Assembly: GCF_000143985.1 (NCBI RefSeq)
Contig: NC_014364.1
Span: 4,228,582-4,292,581, forward strand
Reading direction: 5' to 3'
From: Sediminispirochaeta smaragdinae DSM 11293
Lineage (GTDB): Bacteria; Spirochaetota; Spirochaetia; DSM-16054; Sediminispirochaetaceae
DNA: 64,000 nucleotides
A model generated the notes under the pieces. The model was not told the origin of the DNA. It did not search any database and saw nothing but the letters and a program-made list of their open reading frames with translations. Position numbers and translations under genes: made by a program. This document shows, one piece after another, positions 1-7,498 of the stretch; within the stretch, counting starts at the first letter, position 1; each line of letters opens with the position of its first letter.

Positions 1-459
1 TGGTGGAATAAAATTCCCAATCCCGAAAAATGCCTGTCCCGCGCTCATGGCACCGCTGTAATTCATCGAAAAAGCCCGGGAGAGAATAACGGGACAGCCG
101 CTGTCCTGAAACCCCATACCCATGCCCGCTATAGCCATGAGAATAAGTGCAAGCCAGTAATGGGTGTTCAGGGGCATAAAAATGAAATTGATGCCAAGTG
201 CGAGGTAGCCGATCATGAACGACCTCCGCACCCCCAGTTTTTCGGTGATGATACCGCAAAAAAAGACCATTGCGACCCGGCCTAGGGCAAAGGCAGAGCT
301 GAGAGCCGCTACCTGAGCCACCGAGACTTGAAAATAACCGGTCAAGGCAATCATAGAAGCCCCGATACAAGCGGCGGCTATACCGGTCATCAGATAGAGG
401 CCGTAGGCCTCTATAACGGCTATACGTGAGTAAGTACAAAGTGTATCGTTTCGTTTCAT
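1..459 (-). CDS. MFS transporter, N-terminal part (cut by window edge)
   Basis: Starts at the ATG at 459 and stays open to base 1, giving the first 153 residues of a major facilitator. Several hydrophobic helices are visible, and the loop after the second ends in ITEKLGVRRSF, the usual cytoplasmic GRLxDRxGRR-type position. The start codon overlaps the TGA of the upstream ATPase gene as ATGA (456-459), so translation is probably coupled and the gene is the last visible member of the ECF transporter operon. Context suggests it moves the same compound, or its desulfurated product, as the ECF system. The substrate cannot be read from the sequence. Family assignment is firm; the role is inference. 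Confidence 0.8.
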   Translation of the reverse strand, partial: MKRNDTLCTYSRIAVIEAYGLYLMTGIAAACIGASMIALTGYFQVSVAQVAALSSAFALGRVAMVFFCGIITEKLGVRRSFMIGYLALGINFIFMPLNTHYWLALILMAIAGMGMGFQDSGCPVILSRAFSMNYSGAMSAGQAFFGIGNFIPP

Positions 460-1274
460 ACAATATCTGCCGTTTGGCCTAGGGCATCCAAGAGTTCCTG
501 TTGCGTCACAATTCCTCTGGCCAGACCGAGCTCTCGTGCCAGGCTGCAGACCGGCGGCTGTTTCAGTGAAGCCTTTTGCATGATCTCCATGTCCCAGAAA
601 ATATCGCGGGCGTCACCATCGGCGATCTTCCGCTTGTCGGCCATTACAATGACCCGACGAAAATGTTCCAGGACAAAATCCATGTCGTGGGTGATGGTGA
701 TGATTGTTTTTCCCCGCCCTTGTAAGACTTCGATAATACGGGCCAGCAAATTCAGCCCATGTAGATCCTGTCCCGCCGTGGGTTCGTCGAAAATCAGCAC
801 ATCGGGGTTCATGGCAATAACGCAAGCAATGGTGACGAATTTTCGAATGGAGAGGGGAAGATCGTAGGGGTTGAGCTCCATTTTGTCTTCCAGGTCGCAG
901 AGCTCAACCGCCAGATCGATCCATTTCTTACTTTCCTCTTCCGGAACCTTATTCATTTTGGGAGAATAGATGACCTCCTTTTCAACCGAAGACTGAAAAA
1001 GCTGGTCGTCCGGGTTCTGAAACACATACCCTACCTTTCGTGCAATCTGGGCGGTAGAAAAATCCCTCGTATTCTTGCCCTGCACGAAAACGGTTCCTTC
1101 GGTCGGCTGAAAAAGGTTGTTCATCAATTTCACCGTCGTCGTTTTTCCTGCCCCATTCTGTCCGACGATGGCAACCGCCTCGCCGGCATCAAAGCCCATA
1201 CCGACGTGATCGACGGCCTGAAATCCGCCGGGATAAGAAAAGCTTACATCTACAAGTTCAATTGCATGCATCAT
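456..1274 (-). CDS. ECF transporter ATPase with degenerate signature motif
   Basis: A 272-residue ABC ATPase of the energy-coupling factor (cobalt/vitamin) type. Walker A is GQNGAGKTT (about 38-46), the Q-loop lies in FQNPDDQLF (about 85-93), and Walker B with catalytic Glu is VLIFDEP (about 159-165). The normal LSGGQ signature is replaced by LSIRK (about 141-145). In a heterodimer with the neighbouring canonical ATPase this predicts one strong and one degenerate ATP site. It lies 6 bp downstream of the second ATPase and overlaps the MFS gene by 4 bp. The family is clear from the motifs. The substrate is set by the S protein, not by this subunit. Confidence 0.92.
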   Translation of the reverse strand: MMHAIELVDVSFSYPGGFQAVDHVGMGFDAGEAVAIVGQNGAGKTTTVKLMNNLFQPTEGTVFVQGKNTRDFSTAQIARKVGYVFQNPDDQLFQSSVEKEVIYSPKMNKVPEEESKKWIDLAVELCDLEDKMELNPYDLPLSIRKFVTIACVIAMNPDVLIFDEPTAGQDLHGLNLLARIIEVLQGRGKTIITITHDMDFVLEHFRRVIVMADKRKIADGDARDIFWDMEIMQKASLKQPPVCSLARELGLARGIVTQQELLDALGQTADIV

Positions 1275-1280
1275 TGTTAC

Positions 1281-2132
1281 CTATTTGTGGTTCATAAGAT
1301 CCCGGAGAAGAACTACCGTCTCCTCATGGGTGATGGGAATCCGTTCCACCGGTTTTCCCGCCTTTCGAAGCCGATGGCCTATCCGCGCATAAACGGGAAT
1401 CTGGGTATCATGGTCCAAAAGCCGCTCGTCAGAAAGAATTTCCCGGGTCGGCCCGAAAAAGGCGATCCGTCCTTTATCCATAACGATGATTTTGTCGGCA
1501 TATTCGGCGACAAGATCTATCTTGTGCTCAACAAGGATCACTGTTTTTCCCTTCTGCTTGACCAGATCGATAATGGCAAAGACCTGTTCGGTACCCACAG
1601 GGTCAAGCTGACTCGTCGGCTCATCGATGACCAGCACATCCGGATCCATAACAAGAATCGAGGCAAGGGCGACCCGCTGTTGCTGCCCGCCGGAAATCTC
1701 GAAGGGATTCTTATCCTTTAGATATCCTATGCCCAGTTCGTCAATGATGGCCTCGACCCGCCTGATAATCTCCGAAGCCTCCACACCAAGGTTTTCCAGC
1801 CCGAAGCAGAGCTCTTCAAAAACCGTATCCTTGATATAGCTTATCTGATTGAAGGGATTCTGAAAGATGTACCCGATACGAACAGCCAATTCTCCTGAGG
1901 AAATCTTTGAAAGATCCTTTCCCTCGAATAGGATTTGGCCGAAGCTGATCCCCTTGTAGAAACTGGGAACAAAGCCGCGAATTGCATTGCATAAGGTGGT
2001 CTTACCGCTTCCGTTCGGCCCAATGACACCCACGAAGTCTCCCTGTTCGATGGAGAAGGTGATATTTTTCAGAGCAAAGTCGTCGCTGACGGGATATTGG
2101 TAGCTAAAATCATCGATTTCTATCAGTGCCAT
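1281..2132 (-). CDS. ECF transporter ATPase, canonical
   Basis: A 283-residue ECF-type ABC ATPase with Walker A GPNGSGKTT, Q-loop FQNPFNQISY, signature ISGGQQQR and Walker B VLVIDEP. It forms the energizing pair with the next ATPase. The start is the ATG at 2132, where GGGAGG lies 8 nt upstream. A GTG three codons earlier (2141) sits inside that ribosome-binding site and is rejected. The start overlaps the end of the T-component gene by 10 bp, so the subunits are co-translated. All residues for hydrolysis are present, unlike its partner. Confidence 0.93.
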   Translation of the reverse strand: MALIEIDDFSYQYPVSDDFALKNITFSIEQGDFVGVIGPNGSGKTTLCNAIRGFVPSFYKGISFGQILFEGKDLSKISSGELAVRIGYIFQNPFNQISYIKDTVFEELCFGLENLGVEASEIIRRVEAIIDELGIGYLKDKNPFEISGGQQQRVALASILVMDPDVLVIDEPTSQLDPVGTEQVFAIIDLVKQKGKTVILVEHKIDLVAEYADKIIVMDKGRIAFFGPTREILSDERLLDHDTQIPVYARIGHRLRKAGKPVERIPITHEETVVLLRDLMNHK

Positions 2133-2878
2133 ATGGTACACCTCCCGGCAACAGCGGCAAGTAGAATAAGGGCGGCAACTACTCTCAGCAGACCGTCGAA
2201 CCGTCCCTTTTCCACGGTGCGGATGTGCGTTTTTTTACAGGGAGCAGAAAAGGCCCTGGCCTCCAGGGTAAGGGCCCGTTCCTCAATTCCCGAAAAGGAA
2301 CTCAAAATCAATGGTGCAAGCATCGGAATAAAGGCCCGCAGTCGGACCTTTAAACCTCCTTTCGTCTCGATACCCCGCGCCTGTTGGGCATTCATGATTA
2401 CCTCCGACCGCTTCTTGGTTTGGGGAATCATTTGGAGCGTCGATAAGATGATATAGGATGCCGTATGAGAAAAGCCGGAGGCCTCCAAAGAGAGAATCAA
2501 ATCCTGCATCTGCGTTGTCTGAAAAAAAAGGATAAAAGAACTGGCGATAACCAGGAGAATACCGCAGAGATTTAAGGCGTAAAAGATGCCCTCCCACTTT
2601 GCCGCAAAAATCCAGAGATGAAAGATAATATATTGCCCCGGCCGAAATAGCGTTTGAAGGGCAAAAATAAGAATAAAAAGGAAAAGGACCGAGCGGGCGA
2701 TCTTTTTCATGAACACCTTGATGCTATCCCCCGTCGCAGCAAAAAGCACAAGAAAGATAAAAAGAATATAGGAATACCACCACGAGGGCACAATAATGCT
2801 CAGTATGGAAAAGAGAAGAAGATACAAAAGTTTTGTGATGGGATAAAGCTTATTCAAATATCGCCGCTTAACATCCAT
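2123..2878 (-). CDS. ECF transporter transmembrane T component
   Basis: A 251-residue membrane protein that couples the two ATPases to the substrate-binding S protein. It has hydrophobic segments near residues 20-60, 75-95 and 100-145 and the two diagnostic cytoplasmic Ala-Arg motifs, QQARGIE and LEARAF, in the C-terminal half; these coupling helices contact the ATPases. The start at 2878 is chosen because AGAGGA lies 5 nt upstream; a start 16 codons earlier has no such signal. It is third in the S-T-A-A order, after a 102-bp gap that contains a hairpin. Confidence 0.9.
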   Translation of the reverse strand: MDVKRRYLNKLYPITKLLYLLLFSILSIIVPSWWYSYILFIFLVLFAATGDSIKVFMKKIARSVLFLFILIFALQTLFRPGQYIIFHLWIFAAKWEGIFYALNLCGILLVIASSFILFFQTTQMQDLILSLEASGFSHTASYIILSTLQMIPQTKKRSEVIMNAQQARGIETKGGLKVRLRAFIPMLAPLILSSFSGIEERALTLEARAFSAPCKKTHIRTVEKGRFDGLLRVVAALILLAAVAGRCTIWH

Positions 2879-2903
2879 AAAAGTCCTCTGTTGAATCACT
2901 TCT

Positions 2904-2938
2904 ATCCCGCCGGAAGCCAAGCCCATGCCCGGCGGGAT
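2904..2938 (-). promoter_or_regulatory. Intra-operon hairpin between S and T genes
   Basis: A perfect 10-bp inverted repeat (ATCCCGCCGG at 2904-2913, CCGGCGGGAT at 2929-2938) encloses a 15-nt loop. No T tract follows on the transcribed strand, so it is not a standard terminator. In this position it could stabilise the upstream S-component mRNA or slow transcription into the T-A-A part. Structure is seen; function is inference. Confidence 0.6.
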
Positions 2939-2980
2939 GATAATCAGCCTGCTATCTCTTCGGTCTTGCTGTCGAAATGT

Positions 2981-3616
2981 CTAGGCATCCTTTCCGTCAT
3001 CGGCAACAGGAGCCTCAACAGCAGTAGTCTTCTTATGTTTAAGGAACTGTTCGCCACAGGGGTATTTGACAAGGATACGATCGCTCATTGCCTTTATGAT
3101 GATGTAGGCCACAATGATCGAAAGGCCCTTATCTGCAATCTCGGTGAAAACCTGTGAGGTAAATACCGAAGTAAAAAGGGTCTTTCCCGTTGCCAGCATC
3201 AATGCCGTGAGGTAGGTGCTGCCATTACCGGTGATGCCTCCATAGACATACATAACGATGGGGGACCCCACAACCACACCTACAAGGGTAACACAGAGAA
3301 TAGAAATGATGATCTTCCACCAGGTGGTAAACATATGCTTTCTTGAAAGGATTCCGCTAACCAAACCAATCACTCCGCTTACCACGGCAAAGGGGAAAAA
3401 ATTCGGCTGAAAGATACCATTGATAACATTGCTCAGGACACCGGCGACAAGGCCGACCCAGGGACCCGCCAAAATACCGGCAAGGATGGTTCCGATCGAA
3501 TCGATATAGATCGGAAGGGCCAAGACCGCCGCAATCTGGCCACCTACGACATTCAGAGCAATTGCCACGGGAATGAGCAACGTACTCATCAGGGTGAAAT
3601 CATCTTTCACACTCAT
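2981..3616 (-). CDS. ECF transporter S component (CD3073-like)
   Basis: A 211-residue integral membrane protein, the substrate-binding subunit of the ECF transporter. It has about six hydrophobic segments and the conserved stretch PIYIDSIGTILAGILAGPW followed by GVLSNVING, found in S components of this group. Its neighbours are the complete T and ATPase set, so this is a dedicated ECF system, and a TudS-related gene lies beyond the regulator. That pairing resembles Clostridioides difficile CD3072/CD3073 (family names recalled, not searched). AGGAGG lies 9 nt before the ATG at 3616. The substrate is unknown; a thio-substituted heterocycle is my inference from the desulfidase. The charged C-terminal tail (about 180-211) is probably cytoplasmic. 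Confidence 0.8.
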   Translation of the reverse strand: MSVKDDFTLMSTLLIPVAIALNVVGGQIAAVLALPIYIDSIGTILAGILAGPWVGLVAGVLSNVINGIFQPNFFPFAVVSGVIGLVSGILSRKHMFTTWWKIIISILCVTLVGVVVGSPIVMYVYGGITGNGSTYLTALMLATGKTLFTSVFTSQVFTEIADKGLSIIVAYIIIKAMSDRILVKYPCGEQFLKHKKTTAVEAPVADDGKDA

Positions 3617-3638
3617 GTTCCTAACCTCCTACTGTTAT

Positions 3639-3688
3639 GCAAATTATGGTATTCGCCACTGCCGGGAGACCCTATAGTGACAATTTGC
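3639..3688 (-). promoter_or_regulatory. Possible control region upstream of the ECF operon
   Basis: The 87-bp gap between the regulator and the S gene holds a 7-bp inverted repeat (GCAAATT 3639-3645, AATTTGC 3682-3688). On the minus strand it also holds AATACCATAA, which resembles one arm of the operator upstream of the GntR gene (AATACCAATA). I see no strong promoter here; the operon may be read through from the GntR promoter. Low certainty. Confidence 0.3.
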
Positions 3689-3703
3689 ACACGAGACCAA
3701 GAT

Positions 3704-4447
3704 TCAGATTCGATCGACCCGTAACGTCAGTCCGTTCACCGACGAATTAATAATTGTCTTGTTAAAAAATATCGGAGTACCGATTTCATCACTGACCAAT
3801 TGCTGCAGAAGCAAAAGGGGGGTATTTGCTTTCACCTTAAAGATATTTGCATAGAGAGAACCTGCAATTATTGCAGTTACAATACAGCTGCTGCTATGAC
3901 CCTTTCCCTCTACATAGCGCACAATCTCTTCTTTGCGACCCGAACGCGGAAACTCTAGTTTGGTAGTCAGAGGAACAAAATCCAGAAGATGCGCAAAAAC
4001 GATATCCTTCTCTTGTGCATCCCTGTAGACGCGATCGAAGACATGAATCAACGATCCCTTGGGCAGAGAGAGAATCTCACTTTCCAGTTCATCCACATTC
4101 TGGACGGAAATCTCGAGACAGGCGAGTTTCCAGGAAAAATCAAGCTTATCCAGCAAGGTTTCGATGGTCGAATAGCGATTGACGCTTGCACTGTGCATAA
4201 AGGGACGTCGCGAAACATAAGCTCCCGATCCCTGCCGTCTGTTAATCAGGCGATCTTCTTCGAGCAGCTGTAAAGCCTGACGCAGGGTATTACGGGAAAC
4301 GGCAAACTGCCTGATCAGCATCTCCTCGGTCGGAAGTTTAGCGCCCGGCTCCATATCGGCAATGAAATCACAGAGACGATTGTAGACAGAGATATACATC
4401 GGAAGCTTTTTTTTCTTCATCCCATCGGGGATATGCCCTTCATACAT
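3704..4447 (-). CDS. GntR/HutC-family transcriptional regulator
   Basis: About 247 residues. The N-terminal winged helix-turn-helix carries the GntR pattern (KLPTEEMLIRQFAVSRNTLRQALQLLEE...GSGAYV). The C-terminal part, from about residue 90, is a UTRA ligand-binding domain as in HutC proteins. The start at 4447 is chosen because a TTGACG-N17-TATGAT promoter ends 6 nt before this ATG. An earlier TTG at 4474 would lie inside the operator and upstream of transcription. A further in-frame ATG at 4420 is possible. The gene sits between the ECF operon and the divergent desulfidase gene and probably senses the transported compound or its product. Autoregulation is suggested by the inverted repeat in its promoter. 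Confidence 0.88.
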   Translation of the reverse strand: MYEGHIPDGMKKKKLPMYISVYNRLCDFIADMEPGAKLPTEEMLIRQFAVSRNTLRQALQLLEEDRLINRRQGSGAYVSRRPFMHSASVNRYSTIETLLDKLDFSWKLACLEISVQNVDELESEILSLPKGSLIHVFDRVYRDAQEKDIVFAHLLDFVPLTTKLEFPRSGRKEEIVRYVEGKGHSSSCIVTAIIAGSLYANIFKVKANTPLLLLQQLVSDEIGTPIFFNKTIINSSVNGLTLRVDRI

Positions 4448-4496
4448 AAAAATATCATAAAATAGTAATACCAATACGTCAATAATTTATTGGTAT
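4448..4496 (-). promoter_or_regulatory. Leaderless GntR promoter with operator
   Basis: On the minus strand TTGACG (4477-4482) and TATGAT (4454-4459) are 17 bp apart, and the -10 ends 6 nt before the ATG at 4447. A 9-bp perfect inverted repeat (ATACCAATA 4468-4476, TATTGGTAT 4488-4496, 11-bp gap) places one arm inside the spacer and the other just upstream of the -35, the layout expected for autorepression by a GntR dimer. Confidence 0.7.
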
Positions 4497-4561
4497 CAAT
4501 TTATTTCTAATTAGATATAGTGGAACCTATAAGCCTATATCCTGATTTATACTAATAATAA

Positions 4562-4590
4562 TTGACAGACAGGGTAAGCAATGTTATTTC
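4562..4590 (+). promoter_or_regulatory. Promoter of the desulfidase gene
   Basis: TTGACA (4562-4567), a 17-bp spacer and TATTTC (4585-4590) precede the gene starting at 4609. The -35 is perfect and the -10 weak, as expected for a regulated promoter. The GntR operator lies about 70 bp upstream. Confidence 0.5.
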
Positions 4591-4608
4591 TGTTGCAAGA
4601 GGTTAGTC

Positions 4609-5169
4609 ATGACCAAGATACTGTTTGTTTCGCATTGCATTCTGAATACCGCCTCCAAGGTGGAACTTTTTTGTGAAGAAGAGATGGAAAAGGAAGAAAA
4701 CCTCCGTCGCCTCTTTCTCAAACAGGCGATAGAGGCGGGTTTCCAACTCGTCCAGTTGCCTTGTCCTGAATTCCTCTTATACGGTCCTCAGCGATGGGGC
4801 CATGTCAGTGATCAGTTTGACAATACCTTCTTCCGCAATTACAGCGATGCCTTTCTTGCCCCCTACATCGATCAAATCAAGGAATATCATTCCCACCCTG
4901 AGAAGTTCAAGATCGCAGGTGTTGTCGGCATCGACGGCAGTCCCAGTTGCGGTGTTACCTACACCTGCAAGAGCGCTCGTTGGAAAGGTGATTTCTCAGG
5001 CAGAGAAAATGTTGATGCGATCATCGATTCCGTTACCCTTGAGAAGGGGAACGGCATTTTCATCCGTGAGCTGCGCAGGCTCCTTGAGAAAGAGGGGTTG
5101 CAGGTCCCAGTGGTAGGTCTTTTTGCCGACGAGCCACAAAGATTGTTCGACCTGCTGGAAAGAGCATAA
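4609..5169 (+). CDS. TudS-related putative desulfidase (CD3072-like)
   Basis: A 186-residue cytoplasmic protein related to the DUF523/TudS thiouracil desulfidases, which remove sulfur from thiolated substrates using a [4Fe-4S] cluster. Candidate cluster cysteines are C10 (VSHCILN), C52 (QLPCPEF) and C114 (GSPSCGV); C22 and C120 are extra. Length and motif order fit the CD3072 subgroup rather than classical TudS. AGAGG lies 6 nt before the ATG. It is divergent from the GntR gene whose operator lies in the shared 161-bp region, and so probably belongs functionally with the ECF importer. The biochemical substrate is unknown. Confidence 0.8.
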   Translation: MTKILFVSHCILNTASKVELFCEEEMEKEENLRRLFLKQAIEAGFQLVQLPCPEFLLYGPQRWGHVSDQFDNTFFRNYSDAFLAPYIDQIKEYHSHPEKFKIAGVVGIDGSPSCGVTYTCKSARWKGDFSGRENVDAIIDSVTLEKGNGIFIRELRRLLEKEGLQVPVVGLFADEPQRLFDLLERA

Positions 5170-5173
5170 CTAC

Positions 5174-5226
5174 TGTCCGGAATCGTGGTGGTTGAAACGA
5201 CATGCGTATCACCAGGATTCGGAACA
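5174..5226. mobile_element. 53-bp mini insertion element with target duplication
   Basis: The left end (5174-5191) is identical over 18 bp to the left end of the insertion sequence at 39249. The right end (5209-5226) is its inverted copy with 14 of 18 matches. The element is flanked by perfect CTAC repeats (5170-5173 and 5227-5230). It keeps only the terminal repeats and a 17-bp centre, with no coding capacity. It is a MITE-like or deletion derivative of that IS family. Confidence 0.8.
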
Positions 5227-5298
5227 CTACGTAAAGAGCACACATATTGAAGTTGTACGCGGAATGACTATCTGTTACTATTTCACCAGAGGATATGA

Positions 5299-6207
5299 AT
5301 GGCAATACCTGATTACGAAACGTTGATGTTACCAATCTTGAAGTTCCTATCGGATTCAAAAAATCGAAAAACAAGTGAAATTGTTCAACACATGATTGAA
5401 GAATTTAATATATCTCCAGAAGAAGCAAAAGAGCTGATTCCAAGTGGCCGTGCGAAATTAATCAGTAACCGCGTCGGTTGGGCCTGTACTTATTTACGAA
5501 AGGCCGGATTAATTGAATCTCCTCAACGAGCATATAATCAAATCACACAAGTCGGTTTAGAAGCCTTTAAAAGCAAGCCACAAAAAATTGATACTGCTTT
5601 TTTATCTCGTTATGAGAGATTTCAAGAATTTAAAGAAGAACATACCGAAAGAAGTAATCGGAAATCAAATAACAAAATTACAATTGAAGAGAAAACACCA
5701 GAAGAAATAATCGGCATACAAAGTCAGCTAATAAACAATAGCCTTAGCCGAGATTTATTAGACGTCATATCAACTATGGAGCCAACGAATTTCGAACAAC
5801 TCGTTGTAGATTTACTTTTAGCCATGGGATATGGCGGAACAGTAGATGATGCAGGGTCTGCAATAGGGCAAACAAATGACGGTGGCATTGATGGAGTAAT
5901 CAAAGAAGACATTCTAGGATTGGATACGATTTTTATTCAAGCAAAAAGATGGAAAAATACTGTTCCGATAAAAGAAGTAAGAGATTTTGCAGGTGCATTA
6001 TTATCAAAAAAATCAAACAAGGGTGTATTTATTACAACCAGTACGTTTCCGGATCGTGCATATGATTTCGTTTCGACAATTGATCGAAAAATAATCTTAA
6101 TTGATGGCAAAAGACTTGCCAATCTCATGATCAAATTCAACCTTGGAGTAGGGACAAAGGAAGTCATAGAGATTAAAGAAATTGATACTGATTACTTCAC
6201 AACATAA
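5299..6207 (+). CDS. Mrr-like type IV restriction endonuclease
   Basis: A 302-residue protein with an N-terminal Mrr winged-helix domain (about 1-95) and a C-terminal Mrr_cat PD-(D/E)xK nuclease domain (about 155-285). The nuclease core is visible as NFEQLVVDLLLAMGY, DGGIDGVI and FIQAKRW, where D, Q and K form the D...QxK variant of the active site. Such enzymes cut DNA with modified bases. AGAGG lies 7 nt before the start. The coding sequence is clearly more AT-rich than its neighbours and follows directly after the mini element, so acquisition by transfer is likely. There is no modification partner of a classical RM system; the next gene is not an obvious DNA methylase. Confidence 0.9.
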   Translation: MAIPDYETLMLPILKFLSDSKNRKTSEIVQHMIEEFNISPEEAKELIPSGRAKLISNRVGWACTYLRKAGLIESPQRAYNQITQVGLEAFKSKPQKIDTAFLSRYERFQEFKEEHTERSNRKSNNKITIEEKTPEEIIGIQSQLINNSLSRDLLDVISTMEPTNFEQLVVDLLLAMGYGGTVDDAGSAIGQTNDGGIDGVIKEDILGLDTIFIQAKRWKNTVPIKEVRDFAGALLSKKSNKGVFITTSTFPDRAYDFVSTIDRKIILIDGKRLANLMIKFNLGVGTKEVIEIKEIDTDYFTT

Positions 6208-6244
6208 GTACTAATCAGCCATCCAAACTCGTTCAGAAGGAGAC

Positions 6245-7009
6245 ATGATGATAGATAAAAACTATACAGAGCTTAATGCGCTTGTTATTGATAGATGGGT
6301 TAATACAGGCTGGGAATGGGGAACACCAATCAGCCATGAAATATTTTCTCAGGCACAGAATAATTCGTGGTCGGTGGTATTGACGCCTACCAAACCCGTC
6401 CCCAAAGAGTGGTTCTGCGACTTTAAAGGAGCAAAAGTCCTTGGATTGGCTTCGGGTGGGGGACAGCAAATTCCTATCTTTGCAGCATTGGGGGCTGACT
6501 GTACCGTATTGGACTATTCGGAAAAACAGTTGAACAATGAAAGAATTGTTGCAGCAAGAGAAAAGTATGAAGTTGAACTTGTACGGGCCGACATGACACA
6601 ACCATTTCCTTTTGATGATGATTCCTTTGATCTTATCTTTCATCCGGTATCAAATTCGTATATAAAAGATGTCCTTCCGGTATGGAAAGAGTGCTATAGG
6701 GTCCTGAAAAACGGAGGAGTGCTCCTGGCAGGATTGGACAATGGATTCAACTATCTTTTTGATGATGATGAAAAGGAAATAATACACAGGCTCCCTTTCG
6801 ACCCGCTGGAAAATGAAGAATTGTATGAGTACTCGTTAAAGAATGATTGGGGAATCCAATTCTCTCATACTATTGAGGAACAAATCGGAGGGCAATTGAA
6901 AGCAGGTTTTATGTTGACGGATATTTATCAGGATACAAATGGCGAAGGGAATCTACATGCATATAATGTTCCAACGTTCTATGCAACGCGAGCCGTAAAA
7001 AAGGTATAA
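6245..7009 (+). CDS. Class I SAM-dependent methyltransferase
   Basis: A 254-residue Methyltransf_11-like enzyme. Motif I is VLGLASGGGQQ (about 64-74), the acidic motif II position is CTVLDYS, and the post-I region is VRADMTQPFPFDDDSFDLIFHP; RVLKNGGVLLAGLDNG is motif III/IV. The catalytic-loop motifs of DNA methylases (NPPY, DPPY, PC) are absent, so it probably methylates a small molecule. The start at 6245 has AAGGAG 2-3 nt upstream; the Met at 6248 has better spacing. It shares the AT-rich composition of the Mrr gene before it, 37 bp away. The substrate is unknown. Confidence 0.88.
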   Translation: MMIDKNYTELNALVIDRWVNTGWEWGTPISHEIFSQAQNNSWSVVLTPTKPVPKEWFCDFKGAKVLGLASGGGQQIPIFAALGADCTVLDYSEKQLNNERIVAAREKYEVELVRADMTQPFPFDDDSFDLIFHPVSNSYIKDVLPVWKECYRVLKNGGVLLAGLDNGFNYLFDDDEKEIIHRLPFDPLENEELYEYSLKNDWGIQFSHTIEEQIGGQLKAGFMLTDIYQDTNGEGNLHAYNVPTFYATRAVKKV

Positions 7010-7062
7010 ATGTTCCCACGTCTGTATAGCTGTCGGCCCAACGGAAATGAGGAGGCCCTTTC

Positions 7063-7491
7063 ATGAATATATCATGGAGATTCGAACAATCCACAATTGA
7101 TTGGCAAGCGTTGTCCGATCTGTATAGAATTGCTCCTCTTGGTACAAAGGAACCGGAAAGACTAAAAATCACTTTCGGCAATAGCATGTTTACATGTTTT
7201 GCCTTTGACAACGATGAACTTATTGGGGCAGGCAGGGCCCTGGCGGACGGTGCCGACTGTTCCTATATCTGCGATATTGCCTTACACCCCGATTACCAGG
7301 GACATGGTTTAGGGAAACAAATAGTGCAGCACCTAATCAACCAATCAAAAGGACATAAAAAAATCATCCTTTATGCAAATCCCGGAAAAGAAGGCTTTTA
7401 CGCAAAACTCGGCTTTAAAAAGATGAATACGGCAATGGCCATTTTCGAAAATGAAGATGCAATGATAGCAAATGGGACGATCGCTTCCTAA
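7063..7491 (+). CDS. GNAT family N-acetyltransferase
   Basis: A 142-residue single-domain acetyl-CoA-dependent acetyltransferase. The acetyl-CoA pyrophosphate loop HPDYQGHGLGK is preceded by the conserved beta strand CDIALHP, and the C-terminal LYANPGKEGFYAKLGFKK is the usual GFYxKLGF motif. AGGAGG lies 7 nt before the ATG. It is the last of three co-oriented accessory genes and ends 7 bp from the converging glycosyltransferase gene. The substrate cannot be read from the sequence. Confidence 0.9.
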   Translation: MNISWRFEQSTIDWQALSDLYRIAPLGTKEPERLKITFGNSMFTCFAFDNDELIGAGRALADGADCSYICDIALHPDYQGHGLGKQIVQHLINQSKGHKKIILYANPGKEGFYAKLGFKKMNTAMAIFENEDAMIANGTIAS

Positions 7492-7498
7492 ATAGCCG

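Noticed and set aside
2904-2938. Terminator between S and T genes
   Set aside because: No T tract on the transcribed strand, and the T, A and A genes have no other strong promoter.
5174-5226. Intrinsic terminator of the desulfidase gene
   Set aside because: No T tract follows, and the 4-bp direct repeats and match to IS ends show it is a mobile remnant.
6245-7009. DNA methyltransferase partner of the Mrr nuclease
   Set aside because: No DNA-methylase catalytic motif (NPPY, DPPY or PCQ) is present; it fits a small-molecule methyltransferase.
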